A stretch of 64,000 nt of DNA, taken from Tranquillimonas sp964472855. GTDB lineage: Bacteria > Pseudomonadota > Alphaproteobacteria > Rhodobacterales > Rhodobacteraceae. The position numbers were made by a program, and so were the translations under genes. Below are positions 1 through 7,629 of this stretch, piece by piece. The notes below the pieces were generated by a model. It did no database searches. It saw only the letters and a program-made list of their open reading frames with translations, and was not told the DNA's origin. Location: positions 16,797 through 80,796 of the forward strand of contig CAYYMJ010000005.1 in assembly GCA_964472855.1 (NCBI GenBank), read 5' to 3'. How positions within the stretch are numbered: position 1 is the first letter of the stretch; each line of letters begins with the position of its first letter.

Positions 1-31
1 GGTGCGGACAACGGGCCGCCGCGCGCGCCGG

Positions 32-1030
32 TCAGCTGATGCGCTGCACCACATAGTCGGCCAGATCGGCCAGCATGTCGCGCAAGTCATGGGCCGGGGC
101 GGCCGTCAGCGCGGCCTTGGCAGAGGCCGCCCAGCCCAGCGCCTCGGCGCGCACCCGGTCCAGCGCGCCATGGTCCTGCAGCAGGCGCCGGGCGTGGTCG
201 AGGTCGCCCTTTTCCTGCTGGCCACGGGCGATGGTGCGTTCCCAGAAGGCGCGCTCGCCGGGGTCGGCAACCGCGATGGCGTGGATCAGCGGCAGGGTCA
301 GTTTGCGTTCGCGGAAATCGTCGCCGACATTCTTGCCGATCGTGCCGCTGTCGGACCAGTCCAGCAGGTCGTCGACCATCTGAAAGGCGACGCCCAGCGC
401 GTCGCCATAGTCGCGCAGCGCGTCCACAACCTGTGCCGGCTGCCCCGCGATGACACCGCCGACTTCGGTCGCGGCGGCAAACAGCGCCGCGGTCTTGCCG
501 CGCACGATCTTCAGGTAGGTGTCGGGGCCGGTTGCCAGGTCTTGCGCGGCGGTCAGTTGCAGCACTTCGCCCTCGGCTATGGTGGCGGCGGCGTTGGACA
601 GGATCGACAGGACCCGCAGGTTGCCGGTTTCCACCATCAACTGGAACGACCGCGCGAACAAATAGTCGCCGACCAGCACGCTGGACTTGTTGTCCCACAA
701 CAGGTTGGCGGTGGGGCGGCCACGCCTTTGGGCGCTTTCGTCGACCACGTCGTCATGCAGCAGCGTGGCGGTGTGGATGAATTCGACGGTGGCGGCCAGG
801 GCCACGTGATGCGGGCCGCCATAGCCGCACAGCCGCGCCGACGCCAGGGTCAGCATCGGGCGCACCCGTTTGCCGCCGGCGCCGATCAGGTGGGCCGAAA
901 CCTCGGGAATGCGCGGCGCGTGCTGCGACGACATGCGCGCGGCGATCAGGTCGTTGACCGCCTGCATGTCGTCGGCCAGCGCCCGGCTGAGCCGTTCGTG
1001 CGGCTTGGCATTCGCTGTGTCCGGACCCAT
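32..1030 (-). CDS. ispB: Polyprenyl (octa/decaprenyl) diphosphate synthase
   Basis: This trans-isoprenyl diphosphate synthase extends farnesyl diphosphate with isopentenyl diphosphate to make the ubiquinone side chain. The 332-residue length is normal for the family. Visible motifs are GGKR (about residues 52-55), the first aspartate-rich motif DDVVD (D93, D94, D97) and the second, DDLLD (D220, D221, D224), which hold the Mg-diphosphate. The small loop residues before the first motif favour a long-chain product, but chain length cannot be read from sequence alone. Its ATG lies 55 bases from the divergent DUF2007 gene, so the two share a promoter region. Confidence 0.93.
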   Translation of the reverse strand: MGPDTANAKPHERLSRALADDMQAVNDLIAARMSSQHAPRIPEVSAHLIGAGGKRVRPMLTLASARLCGYGGPHHVALAATVEFIHTATLLHDDVVDESAQRRGRPTANLLWDNKSSVLVGDYLFARSFQLMVETGNLRVLSILSNAAATIAEGEVLQLTAAQDLATGPDTYLKIVRGKTAALFAAATEVGGVIAGQPAQVVDALRDYGDALGVAFQMVDDLLDWSDSGTIGKNVGDDFRERKLTLPLIHAIAVADPGERAFWERTIARGQQEKGDLDHARRLLQDHGALDRVRAEALGWAASAKAALTAAPAHDLRDMLADLADYVVQRIS

Positions 1031-1085
1031 CGTTCACCCCTCAAAATACTCGACAACCCGCGTGCCGGCCCCCAAAGTCCGGACC

Positions 1086-1301
1086 ATGAGGGAACTGATC
1101 CGCACCAACGACCCGACCATCGTTGCCTATGCTACCGCCCTGCTGGCCGGCGAGGATATAGAATGCTTTCAGATGGACGTCCATATGAGCGTGCTGGAAG
1201 GATCCATCGGCGTATTGCCGCGGCGCCTGATGGTGCGTGACAAGGACCATTTTCGCGCCACCGAGGTGTTGCGCGACAACGAAATTCCCGTGCCGGGCTG
1301 A
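1086..1301 (+). CDS. DUF2007 domain protein (putative signal-transducing protein)
   Basis: A 71-residue protein of the DUF2007 family, which is seen in Rhodobacteraceae directly before a small methyltransferase. It starts MRELIRTNDPTIVAYATALL and has the family pattern of an N-terminal alpha-beta unit that describes an 'effector in a cleft' type fold. No catalytic residues are evident. The stop codon overlaps the next start (TGATG at 1299-1303), so the two are translationally coupled. Function is unknown; the family name is confident, the role is not. Confidence 0.82.
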   Translation: MRELIRTNDPTIVAYATALLAGEDIECFQMDVHMSVLEGSIGVLPRRLMVRDKDHFRATEVLRDNEIPVPG

Positions 1302-2065
1302 TGCCGCTGACATGTGACGCCTTTCTTGGCGGACAGCTGTCGCTGTGGCAGCCGCGCGACGGCTATCGCGCCGGGGTCGAGCCTGTTCTGCTGGCCGCCG
1401 CGGTGCCGGCGCGGGCCGGGCAGAGCGTGCTGGATCTGGGGTGCGGCGTGGGGACTGCGCTGTTTTGTCTGGGGGCGCGCGTGCCGGGGCTTTCGCTGAC
1501 CGGGGTCGAATTGCAAGAGAGCTATGCCGCGCTTGCCCGGCAGAACGCGGCGGACAACGGCATCGACGCCCACGTCCTGACCGGCGACGTGCAAAAGCTG
1601 CCGCCCGGCGTCGGCGACCGCCAGTTTGACCATGTCATCACCAACCCGCCCTTTTTCGACGATACCGGGCGCACGCCGGCCGCGTCGCGCGCGCGCGAAC
1701 AGGGGCGGGGCGGCACCGTTGCGCTGGACGGCTGGCTTGAGGCCGCGGTGCGCCGGTTGGGGCCGCGCGGGCGGCTGACGCTGGTGCATCGGGCCGGGCG
1801 GCTGGACAGCCTGCTGGCGGCGATGGCGGGACGGCTGGGCGACATTCACGTCCTGCCGGTCGCCGGGCGCGCGGGCCGCGCGGCGCGCCACGTGATTCTG
1901 TCTGGCACCCGCGACCGGCGCACCGCGCTGACCCTGTTGCCGCCCCTCGTGCTGCACGATGGGCCCCGCCATGTGCGTGACGGCGACAGCTTTACCGCCG
2001 AGGCGCAGCGAATTTTGCGCGGTGCGGCGGGGATCACGGTAATGATCGAAAAAAATGCTGGCTAG
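1301..2065 (+). CDS. SAM-dependent methyltransferase, TrmN6 (YfiC) family
   Basis: A 254-residue class I methyltransferase. The SAM-binding motif LDLGCGVGTALFCLG spans about residues 45-59 and the adenine-N6 catalytic motif NPPFFDD spans about residues 115-121. The NPPF tetrad is typical of enzymes that methylate an exocyclic amine. The closest well-studied relative is tRNA1(Val) adenine-37 N6-methyltransferase, so the likely substrate is tRNA, though this is inferred from family. The start is coupled to the upstream DUF2007 stop. No unusual residues are seen. Confidence 0.82.
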   Translation: MPLTCDAFLGGQLSLWQPRDGYRAGVEPVLLAAAVPARAGQSVLDLGCGVGTALFCLGARVPGLSLTGVELQESYAALARQNAADNGIDAHVLTGDVQKLPPGVGDRQFDHVITNPPFFDDTGRTPAASRAREQGRGGTVALDGWLEAAVRRLGPRGRLTLVHRAGRLDSLLAAMAGRLGDIHVLPVAGRAGRAARHVILSGTRDRRTALTLLPPLVLHDGPRHVRDGDSFTAEAQRILRGAAGITVMIEKNAG

Positions 2066-2149
2066 TTTAAGCGTCTGTGCACGCGCGACGTGACAAAAGC
2101 CGGCAACTATGTTGCACTTGGGTCATCCGAACCAAGGAGGTGACCGGAA

Positions 2150-2317
2150 ATGAGTTTGGGTTCGCACCTGACCGAATTGAAGAAGAAACATCAGACATTG
2201 TCAGCAGAGATCGAGGACGCCGAAAGCAGTCCCGGTGCGGATGACTTGCAGATCAACGAACTCAAAAAACAAAAGCTTCGCCTGAAAGACGAGATCCACC
2301 GGTTGGAAACCGCCTGA
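2150..2317 (+). CDS. Small DUF465 (YdcH-like) coiled-coil protein
   Basis: A 55-residue ORF with a very strong ribosome binding site (AAGGAGG at 2134-2140) ten bases before ATG. The protein (starts MSLGSHLTELKKKHQTLSAE) is charged, helical and has LKKQKLRLKDEIHRLE near its C-terminus, which is the hallmark of the DUF465/YdcH family of short coiled-coil proteins. Function is not established. It stands alone between the methyltransferase and the convergent phbB gene. Confidence 0.85.
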   Translation: MSLGSHLTELKKKHQTLSAEIEDAESSPGADDLQINELKKQKLRLKDEIHRLETA

Positions 2318-2486
2318 CGGCAACGAACCCGGGGAACGGCCGGTTCGGCGCGCCGCCGGCGACCTGACGCAGGGCCGGTGCGCCTGAAACGGTTCGTTTT
2401 GAACGGGAATCACCCGACGCTGCCTGAAATCCTGAATTTCGGCGCGTCAGGCGATGCCGCCGGACAAAGTTGAACGCGGAACGCGG

Positions 2487-2518
2487 CAGGCGGGCCCGCG
2501 CCGGTGCCGGGCCGCCTG
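2487..2518. terminator. Strong hairpin between DUF465 gene and phbB
   Basis: Arms at 2487-2498 and 2508-2518 pair over about 11 bp with a one-base bulge and a 9-base loop. It sits between convergent genes, 26 bases downstream of the phbB stop, so it may end phbB transcription. There is no clear T-tract, so a Rho-independent role is only probable. Confidence 0.5.
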
Positions 2519-2543
2519 ACGGCAACCCGGCGGAATTTGCGGA

Positions 2544-3266
2544 TCAGACGAAGAACTGCGCGCCGTTGGCGCTGAGGGTCGAGCCGTTGATGAAACCGGC
2601 ATCGTCCGACGCAAGGAAGGCGACGCAACGGGCGATTTCCTCGGGCTCGCCCAACCGGCCGGCCGGGATCTGGGCGATGATGCTGTCGCGCACCTTCTCG
2701 GGCACCGCCATGACCATTTCGGTGGCGATATAGCCGGGGCAAACCGCGTTGGCGGTAATGCCGGCGCGGGCGCCTTCCTGGGCCAGAGACTTGACGATGC
2801 CCAGATCGCCGGCCTTGGTGGCGGCATAGTTGACTTGGGCGAACTGGCCCTTCTGGCCATTGATCGACGAGATGACGATCACACGCCCGAACTTGCGGGC
2901 GCGCATGCCCGGCCAGACCGGGTGCACGGTGTTGAAAACGCCGGTCAGGTTGGTGTCGATCACCTCTTTCCACTGCTGCGGCGTCATGCGGTGGAAGGGC
3001 GCGTCACGGGTGATGCCGGCATTGGCAACGACCACGTCGATGGGGCCAAGGTCGGCCTCGACCTGGGCGATGCCGGCGGCGCTGGCGTCATAGTCGGCGA
3101 CATTCCACTTGTAGGTCTTGATGCCGGTTTCGGCGGTGAAGGCGGCGGCCTTTTCATCGTTGCCGGCATAAGTCGCGGCGACGGTCATGCCGCCGGCTTG
3201 CAGCGCCTTTGAAATCGCTTCGCCAATGCCGCGGCTTCCGCCGGTTACCAGTGCTACGCGTGCCAT
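2544..3266 (-). CDS. phbB: Acetoacetyl-CoA reductase
   Basis: An NADPH-dependent short-chain dehydrogenase that reduces acetoacetyl-CoA to (R)-3-hydroxybutyryl-CoA, the second step of PHB synthesis and of the ethylmalonyl-CoA pathway. It has 240 residues, the family length. The Rossmann glycine motif TGGSRGIG is at residues 8-15, NAG at about 82-84, catalytic Ser134, Tyr147 and Lys151 (YAATK). The ATG at 3266 was chosen because it begins MARVALVTGG, exactly at the Rossmann strand, behind an AGGAAAG ribosome site; an upstream in-frame extension is unsupported. It lies downstream of phbA on the same strand but 352 bases away. Confidence 0.95.
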   Translation of the reverse strand: MARVALVTGGSRGIGEAISKALQAGGMTVAATYAGNDEKAAAFTAETGIKTYKWNVADYDASAAGIAQVEADLGPIDVVVANAGITRDAPFHRMTPQQWKEVIDTNLTGVFNTVHPVWPGMRARKFGRVIVISSINGQKGQFAQVNYAATKAGDLGIVKSLAQEGARAGITANAVCPGYIATEMVMAVPEKVRDSIIAQIPAGRLGEPEEIARCVAFLASDDAGFINGSTLSANGAQFFV

Positions 3267-3618
3267 GTGTCTTTCCTGTCTTTCCAAGGGTCGGTTCGAA
3301 ACGTCGTTACCTTTTGGGTTCGATGTGCGCAATAATATTGCGATAACATCTGGCACGACATTTGAGGGATGCGTGCCGAAGCACGCTGTTCAGTTCGGTT
3401 TGCGGCCAGTTGGCAACACGGTCAGCGCCGGCCCGATGCGCTGGCGCTGGCGCCGGATGCCCGGCACCACCGCGCGCGCGCCCCGCGCCATGGCCGGCGT
3501 CGCCCGGCCGCCTGACAAACCCTCGCGCATGGTCTGGATGGCGAGGCGTGGACAGGCGACCATCACCGAGACCGGCCCGAGTTCGGCCGGTCGCAGGATG
3601 GCCGCGGCCCTCACATTG
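3267..3618. other. phbA-phbB intergenic region
   Basis: A 352-base gap between two genes that are often contiguous in other bacteria. It holds an inverted repeat close to phbB (3328-3342) and, on the minus strand, an open frame of 74 codons starting with GTG four bases inside the phbA end (3390-3614). That frame has no recognised domain and Arg/Pro/Ala-rich composition typical of chance high-GC frames, so it is not called as a gene. Confidence 0.5.
3328..3342. promoter_or_regulatory. Inverted repeat in phbB leader/promoter
   Basis: The sequence CGCAAT-AAT-ATTGCG is a perfect 6-bp inverted repeat with a 3-base centre, 62 bases upstream of the phbB start and in a locally A/T-rich patch. It looks like a repressor or activator operator. 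The binding protein is unknown; PHB regulators are candidates only by context. Confidence 0.4.
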
Positions 3619-4794
3619 TCACGGACGCTCGACGCACAGCGCCACGCCCATGCCGCCGCCGATGCACAGCGTGGCCAGGCCCTTCTTGGCGTCGCGGCGC
3701 TGCATCTCGAACAACAGCGTGTTCAGGATGCGGCAGCCCGAGGCGCCGATGGGGTGGCCAATGGCAATGGCGCCGCCGTTGACGTTCACGATCGACGGGT
3801 CCCAGCCCATGTCCTTGTTGACCGCGCAGGCCTGGGCGGCAAAGGCTTCGTTGGCCTCGACAAGGTCCAGATCGTCCACCGACCAGCCGGCACGCTCCAG
3901 CGCCTTGCGGCTGGCGCTGATCGGGCCGACGCCCATGAACGCGGGGTCGACGCCGGCGGTGGCATAGCTGGCGATGCGGGCCATCGGCGTGATGCCGCGC
4001 TTTTCGGCGTTATCGGCGCTCATCAGCAGCACGGCGGCGGCGCCGTCGTTGATGCCGCTGGCGTTGGCGGCCGTGACGCTGCCGTCCTTGGCGAAGGCCG
4101 GGCGCAGCTTCTGCATGTTCTCGATGGTGGCGCCGAGGCGAACGTATTCGTCCCTGTCCATCACGATGTCGCCCTTGCGGGTCTTGATGGTGAAGGCGGC
4201 GATTTCGTCGGCGAACCTGCCGGCCTTTTGCGCGGCTTCGGCCTTGTTCTGGCTGGCCAGCGCAAATTCGTCCTGCTGGTCGCGGCCGATCTGCCATTTC
4301 TCGGCGACATTCTCGGCGGTCTGCCCCATGTGATAGCCGTTGAAGGCGTCCCACAGGCCATCGCGGATCATCGAATCGATGAACTTCATGTCGCCCATCT
4401 TCTGGCCGTTGCGCAGGTTGGCGACGTGGGGGCTCATCGACATGTTTTCCTGGCCGCCGGCGGCCACGACGTCGGCATCACCCAACTGGATGTGCTGGGC
4501 GCCCAGCGCCACGGCGCGCAGCCCCGAGCCGCAAACCTGGTTGATGCCCCAGGCCGCGCTGGCCACGGGCAGCCCGGCGTTGATATGGGCCTGGCGGGCC
4601 GGGTTCTGGCCCTGTCCGGCGCCCAGCACCTGGCCCAGGATGGTTTCGCTGATGTCAGCCTTGTCGACGCCGGCGCGTTCGACCACGGCTTCCAGCACCG
4701 CGGCGCCAAGGTCATGGGCGGGGGTGTTGGCGAAACTGCCGCCAAAGCTGCCAACGCCGGTACGGGCGGCGGACGCGATCACTACATTGGTCAT
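3619..4794 (-). CDS. phbA: Acetyl-CoA acetyltransferase (beta-ketothiolase)
   Basis: Condenses two acetyl-CoA to acetoacetyl-CoA, first step of PHB synthesis and of acetyl-CoA assimilation. It has 391 residues, typical for biosynthetic thiolase. The acylated nucleophile is Cys88 in NQVCGSG, the base pair is His347 (IGHPIGASG) and Cys377 (CIGGGMG). The start at 4794 gives the conserved N-terminus MTNVVIASAARTGVGSFGG; a 17-residue upstream extension is not conserved-looking. Together with PhbB, Ccr, Ecm, Mch and Mcl2 in this window it supports an ethylmalonyl-CoA pathway. Confidence 0.95.
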   Translation of the reverse strand: MTNVVIASAARTGVGSFGGSFANTPAHDLGAAVLEAVVERAGVDKADISETILGQVLGAGQGQNPARQAHINAGLPVASAAWGINQVCGSGLRAVALGAQHIQLGDADVVAAGGQENMSMSPHVANLRNGQKMGDMKFIDSMIRDGLWDAFNGYHMGQTAENVAEKWQIGRDQQDEFALASQNKAEAAQKAGRFADEIAAFTIKTRKGDIVMDRDEYVRLGATIENMQKLRPAFAKDGSVTAANASGINDGAAAVLLMSADNAEKRGITPMARIASYATAGVDPAFMGVGPISASRKALERAGWSVDDLDLVEANEAFAAQACAVNKDMGWDPSIVNVNGGAIAIGHPIGASGCRILNTLLFEMQRRDAKKGLATLCIGGGMGVALCVERP

Positions 4795-5008
4795 GAATTT
4801 CTGTTCCTCGCTTCTGCGGCAGCCGACACGGGACATCGGGGACACAGGTCATACGCCCGCGGCCGCCCCAAAATGCTGCGCTGCCGCGTAGATAGGGAAA
4901 GCCAGAGATTCGGGCAAGCTTAACGGTGCCGCAGCCGGCGAATGCAAGCCGGGTATGCCGGGGGCGAATGCCGGCAGCGCCCGCGCGGGCCCCGCCGGCG
5001 GGAAAGTT

Positions 5009-6607
5009 TCAGCCGATGGCCACGGCGCGCACGTCTTCGCCGATATGCGCCTCGTACTGGGCAAAGTTGCTGGCGAACATCTCGACCAGCTTTTGCGCCT
5101 GGGCGTCATAGTCGTCACCGTTTTCCCAAGTGCGGCGCGGGTCAAGCAGCAGGTCCGGCACGCCGGTTATCTCGGTCGGAACCTCAAAGCCAAAGTGGCG
5201 GTCCTTGCGGAAGCCCGCCTTTTCCAGCGATCCGTCCAGCGCCGCCGACAACAGGGCCCGCGTCGCCTTGATCGGCATCCGCGACCCCACGCCATAGGCG
5301 CCGCCGGTCCAGCCGGTGTTGACCAGCCAGCAGGTCGCGCCGTGCCGCGCGATCTTTTCCTTCAGAAGGGCGCCATAGACCTCGGGCCGCCGGGGCATGA
5401 AGGGGGCGCCGAAACAGGTGGAAAAGGTGGGTTCGGGTTCGGTCACGCCGGTTTCGGTGCCGGCGACCTTTGACGTGAACCCGGACAGGAAGTGATACAT
5501 GGCCTGCGCCGGCGACAGCCGCGCGATCGGCGGCAGCACCCCGAACGCGTCGCAGGTCAGCATGATCACGTTCTTGGGGTGCCCGCCTAGCGCCGTCGGC
5601 GAGGCGTTCGAGATATAGTGCAGCGGATAGGCGCACCGCATGTTGGCGGTCAGGCTGTCATCCTCGAAATCCAGTTCCTTGGTCTCGGGGTCGTAGACCA
5701 TGTTTTCGACCACGGTGGCGAATTTCCTGGTCGTGGCATAGATCTCGGGCTCGGCATCCGGGCTGAGGTTGATGGTCTTGGCATAGCAGCCGCCTTCGAA
5801 GTTGAAGGTGCCCCGGTCTGACCAGCCATGTTCGTCGTCGCCGATCAGAACCCGCGCCGGGTCGGCGGACAGGGTGGTCTTGCCGGTGCCGGACAGGCCG
5901 AAGAACACCGCCGTGTCGATGGGGTTGCCGGGCGCGTGGTTGGCCGAACAATGCATGGGCATCACGCCCTTTTCCGGCAACAGGTAATTCAGGACGCTGA
6001 ACACCGACTTCTTGATCTCGCCGGCATATCCGGTGCCGCAGATCAGGATGGTGCGGCTGTCGAAATTCAGCGCGATCACCGTGCCCGACCGGCAATTGTG
6101 CCGCTTGGGGTCGGCCTTGAAACCGGTGCAGTTGATGATGGTGAAATCCGGGGTGAACCGGTCCAGCGCCTCGCGGTCGGGGCGGCGCAGCATGTGGCGG
6201 CTGAACAGGCCGTGCCAGGCCAGTTCGGTCACCACGCGCACGTCCAGCCGGTGGGCCGGGTCGGCGCCGGCAAACAGGTCTTGCACGAAATAGTCGCCGC
6301 CCTGCATGTAGGCCAGCATGTCGGCCTTGAGCTGTTCGAAATCGGCCGGCTCCATCGGTGCGTTGGTGTCCCACCAGACATGAGGCTCGGTCATGGGCGT
6401 GCGCACGACATATTTGTCCTTGGGCGACCGCCCGGTGTGTTTGCCCGTGGCCACCATGACAGTGCCGCCGCGCCCAAGTTCGCCTTCGCCCCGTTTCAGG
6501 ACATGTTCCACCAGCGCCGGTTCGATCAGGTTGTAATAAACCGCGCCAAGCCCCGTGATGCCCTGCTTGTCCAAGGTTAGATCGGGATTGACTTTGCCAT
6601 GCTGCAT
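5009..6607 (-). CDS. pckA: Phosphoenolpyruvate carboxykinase (ATP)
   Basis: Converts oxaloacetate and ATP to phosphoenolpyruvate, the gluconeogenic exit from the TCA cycle. It has 532 residues, the usual ATP-PEPCK length. Visible are the substrate-binding region around TGRSPKDKYVV, the P-loop GLSGTGKTTLS at about residues 235-245, and the metal/kinase-2 motif LIGDDEHGW shortly after. ATG at 6607 (MQHGKVNPDL) follows a GGAG site. The gene is divergent from chvI, an arrangement conserved in many alphaproteobacteria, and its upstream region carries operator-like repeats (6703-6740). Confidence 0.96.
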   Translation of the reverse strand: MQHGKVNPDLTLDKQGITGLGAVYYNLIEPALVEHVLKRGEGELGRGGTVMVATGKHTGRSPKDKYVVRTPMTEPHVWWDTNAPMEPADFEQLKADMLAYMQGGDYFVQDLFAGADPAHRLDVRVVTELAWHGLFSRHMLRRPDREALDRFTPDFTIINCTGFKADPKRHNCRSGTVIALNFDSRTILICGTGYAGEIKKSVFSVLNYLLPEKGVMPMHCSANHAPGNPIDTAVFFGLSGTGKTTLSADPARVLIGDDEHGWSDRGTFNFEGGCYAKTINLSPDAEPEIYATTRKFATVVENMVYDPETKELDFEDDSLTANMRCAYPLHYISNASPTALGGHPKNVIMLTCDAFGVLPPIARLSPAQAMYHFLSGFTSKVAGTETGVTEPEPTFSTCFGAPFMPRRPEVYGALLKEKIARHGATCWLVNTGWTGGAYGVGSRMPIKATRALLSAALDGSLEKAGFRKDRHFGFEVPTEITGVPDLLLDPRRTWENGDDYDAQAQKLVEMFASNFAQYEAHIGEDVRAVAIG

Positions 6608-6924
6608 GACGCGCTCCGCTGGTTGACGACGTGTTGATTGGCCCGGCTTCCCTGCAGGGTTCATCCTTAATATCAACTGAATTTCTCAGGAAAACAGGGG
6701 CAGCGCTAACGGTAGCGCAACCGGTGACAAGTTAGCGCAATTGTTGGGCACACCTGCGCAGTGCCGCGGCAAAAGTGAGACAATTTAGCCATTCCTAAGC
6801 AAATTGGCGCCCTCATGGGGCGGGCACGTGGCCTCGATTCGCACAATTCAGTTGATTCTGCGCGGCCAAAGCAAGATTGTGCTGAAAAAAGAAACAGAAA
6901 AACCGAGCAGTAAGGAAATCCCCG
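6608..6924. promoter_or_regulatory. Divergent pckA/chvI promoter region
   Basis: This 317-base gap must hold the promoters of pckA (leftward) and chvI (rightward). The pckA-proximal half carries TAGCGCAA repeats; the chvI-proximal part is A/T-rich and ends in a TAAGGAA ribosome site. No gene is evident in it. An overlapping antisense frame that runs through it is judged a composition artefact. Confidence 0.6.
6703..6740. promoter_or_regulatory. Operator-like repeats upstream of pckA
   Basis: GCGCTA-ACGG-TAGCGC is a perfect inverted repeat at 6703-6718, and its right part TAGCGCAA (6713-6720) is repeated exactly 20 bases on (6733-6740), about two helical turns. The pattern resembles LacI-family sugar-acid repressor operators, including the alphaproteobacterial CceR type known to control gluconeogenic genes. 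Assignment to CceR is inference. Confidence 0.45.
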
Positions 6925-7626
6925 ATGTCCAGAATCGCATTGGTGGACGACGACAGGAACATCCTGACGTCCGTGTCCATGACGCTTGAGGCAGAAGGCT
7001 TCGAAGTTGACACCTATAATGACGGGCAGGCGGCATGGGACGCTTTCAGCAAGAGTCTGCCCGACATGGCCGTTTTCGACATCAAGATGCCGCGCATGGA
7101 TGGCATGGACCTGCTGCAGCGGGTGCGCCAGAAAACCAAGATGCCGGTCATCTTCCTGACCTCGAAGGATGACGAGATCGACGAGGTTCTGGGCCTGCGC
7201 ATGGGGGCCGACGACTATGTGAAAAAGCCGTTCAGCCAGCGGCTGCTGGTCGAACGCATCCGCGCGCTGCTGCGCCGGCAAGAGGTGCTGTCGGGCGAGG
7301 AACCGACCGAGGCCGAGATCAGCCAGATCATGGTGCGGGGCGACCTGAAGATGGACCCGCTGCGCCACGCCGTCAGCTGGCGGGGCCGCGACGTTTCGCT
7401 GACAGTGACCGAGTTTCTGCTGTTGCAGGCGCTGGCCCAGCGGCCCGGCTTTGTCAAAAGCCGCGACCAGTTGATGGACGTGGCCTATGACGATCAGGTC
7501 TATGTCGACGACCGCACCATCGACAGCCACATCAAGCGCCTGCGCAAGAAGATGCGCACTGTCGACGACGATTTCTCGGCCATCGAGACCCTGTATGGTA
7601 TCGGTTACCGCTATAACGAAGAATAA
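6925..7626 (+). CDS. chvI: Response regulator ChvI (OmpR/PhoB type)
   Basis: A 233-residue transcription factor partner of ChvG. The receiver domain (about 1-120) has the acidic pocket D8-D9-D10, phospho-acceptor Asp52 (VFDIKMP), Thr/Ser near 80 and Lys102 region (YVKKPF). The C-terminal winged helix (about 135-233) ends with the typical DRTIDSHIKRLRKKM and GIGYRY motifs. It is three bases from chvG and starts a six-gene cluster that continues with HPr kinase and PTS genes, the classical alphaproteobacterial arrangement linking envelope/acid sensing with the nitrogen-type PTS. Confidence 0.95.
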   Translation: MSRIALVDDDRNILTSVSMTLEAEGFEVDTYNDGQAAWDAFSKSLPDMAVFDIKMPRMDGMDLLQRVRQKTKMPVIFLTSKDDEIDEVLGLRMGADDYVKKPFSQRLLVERIRALLRRQEVLSGEEPTEAEISQIMVRGDLKMDPLRHAVSWRGRDVSLTVTEFLLLQALAQRPGFVKSRDQLMDVAYDDQVYVDDRTIDSHIKRLRKKMRTVDDDFSAIETLYGIGYRYNEE

Positions 7627-7629
7627 CCG

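Noticed and set aside
1..31. Possible gene at the left edge
   Set aside because: Only 31 bases precede the ispB stop; nothing recognisable.
3390..3614. 74-codon open frame after phbA
   Set aside because: No ribosome site, no family match, Arg/Pro/Ala-rich chance composition; it sits in a promoter-bearing gap.
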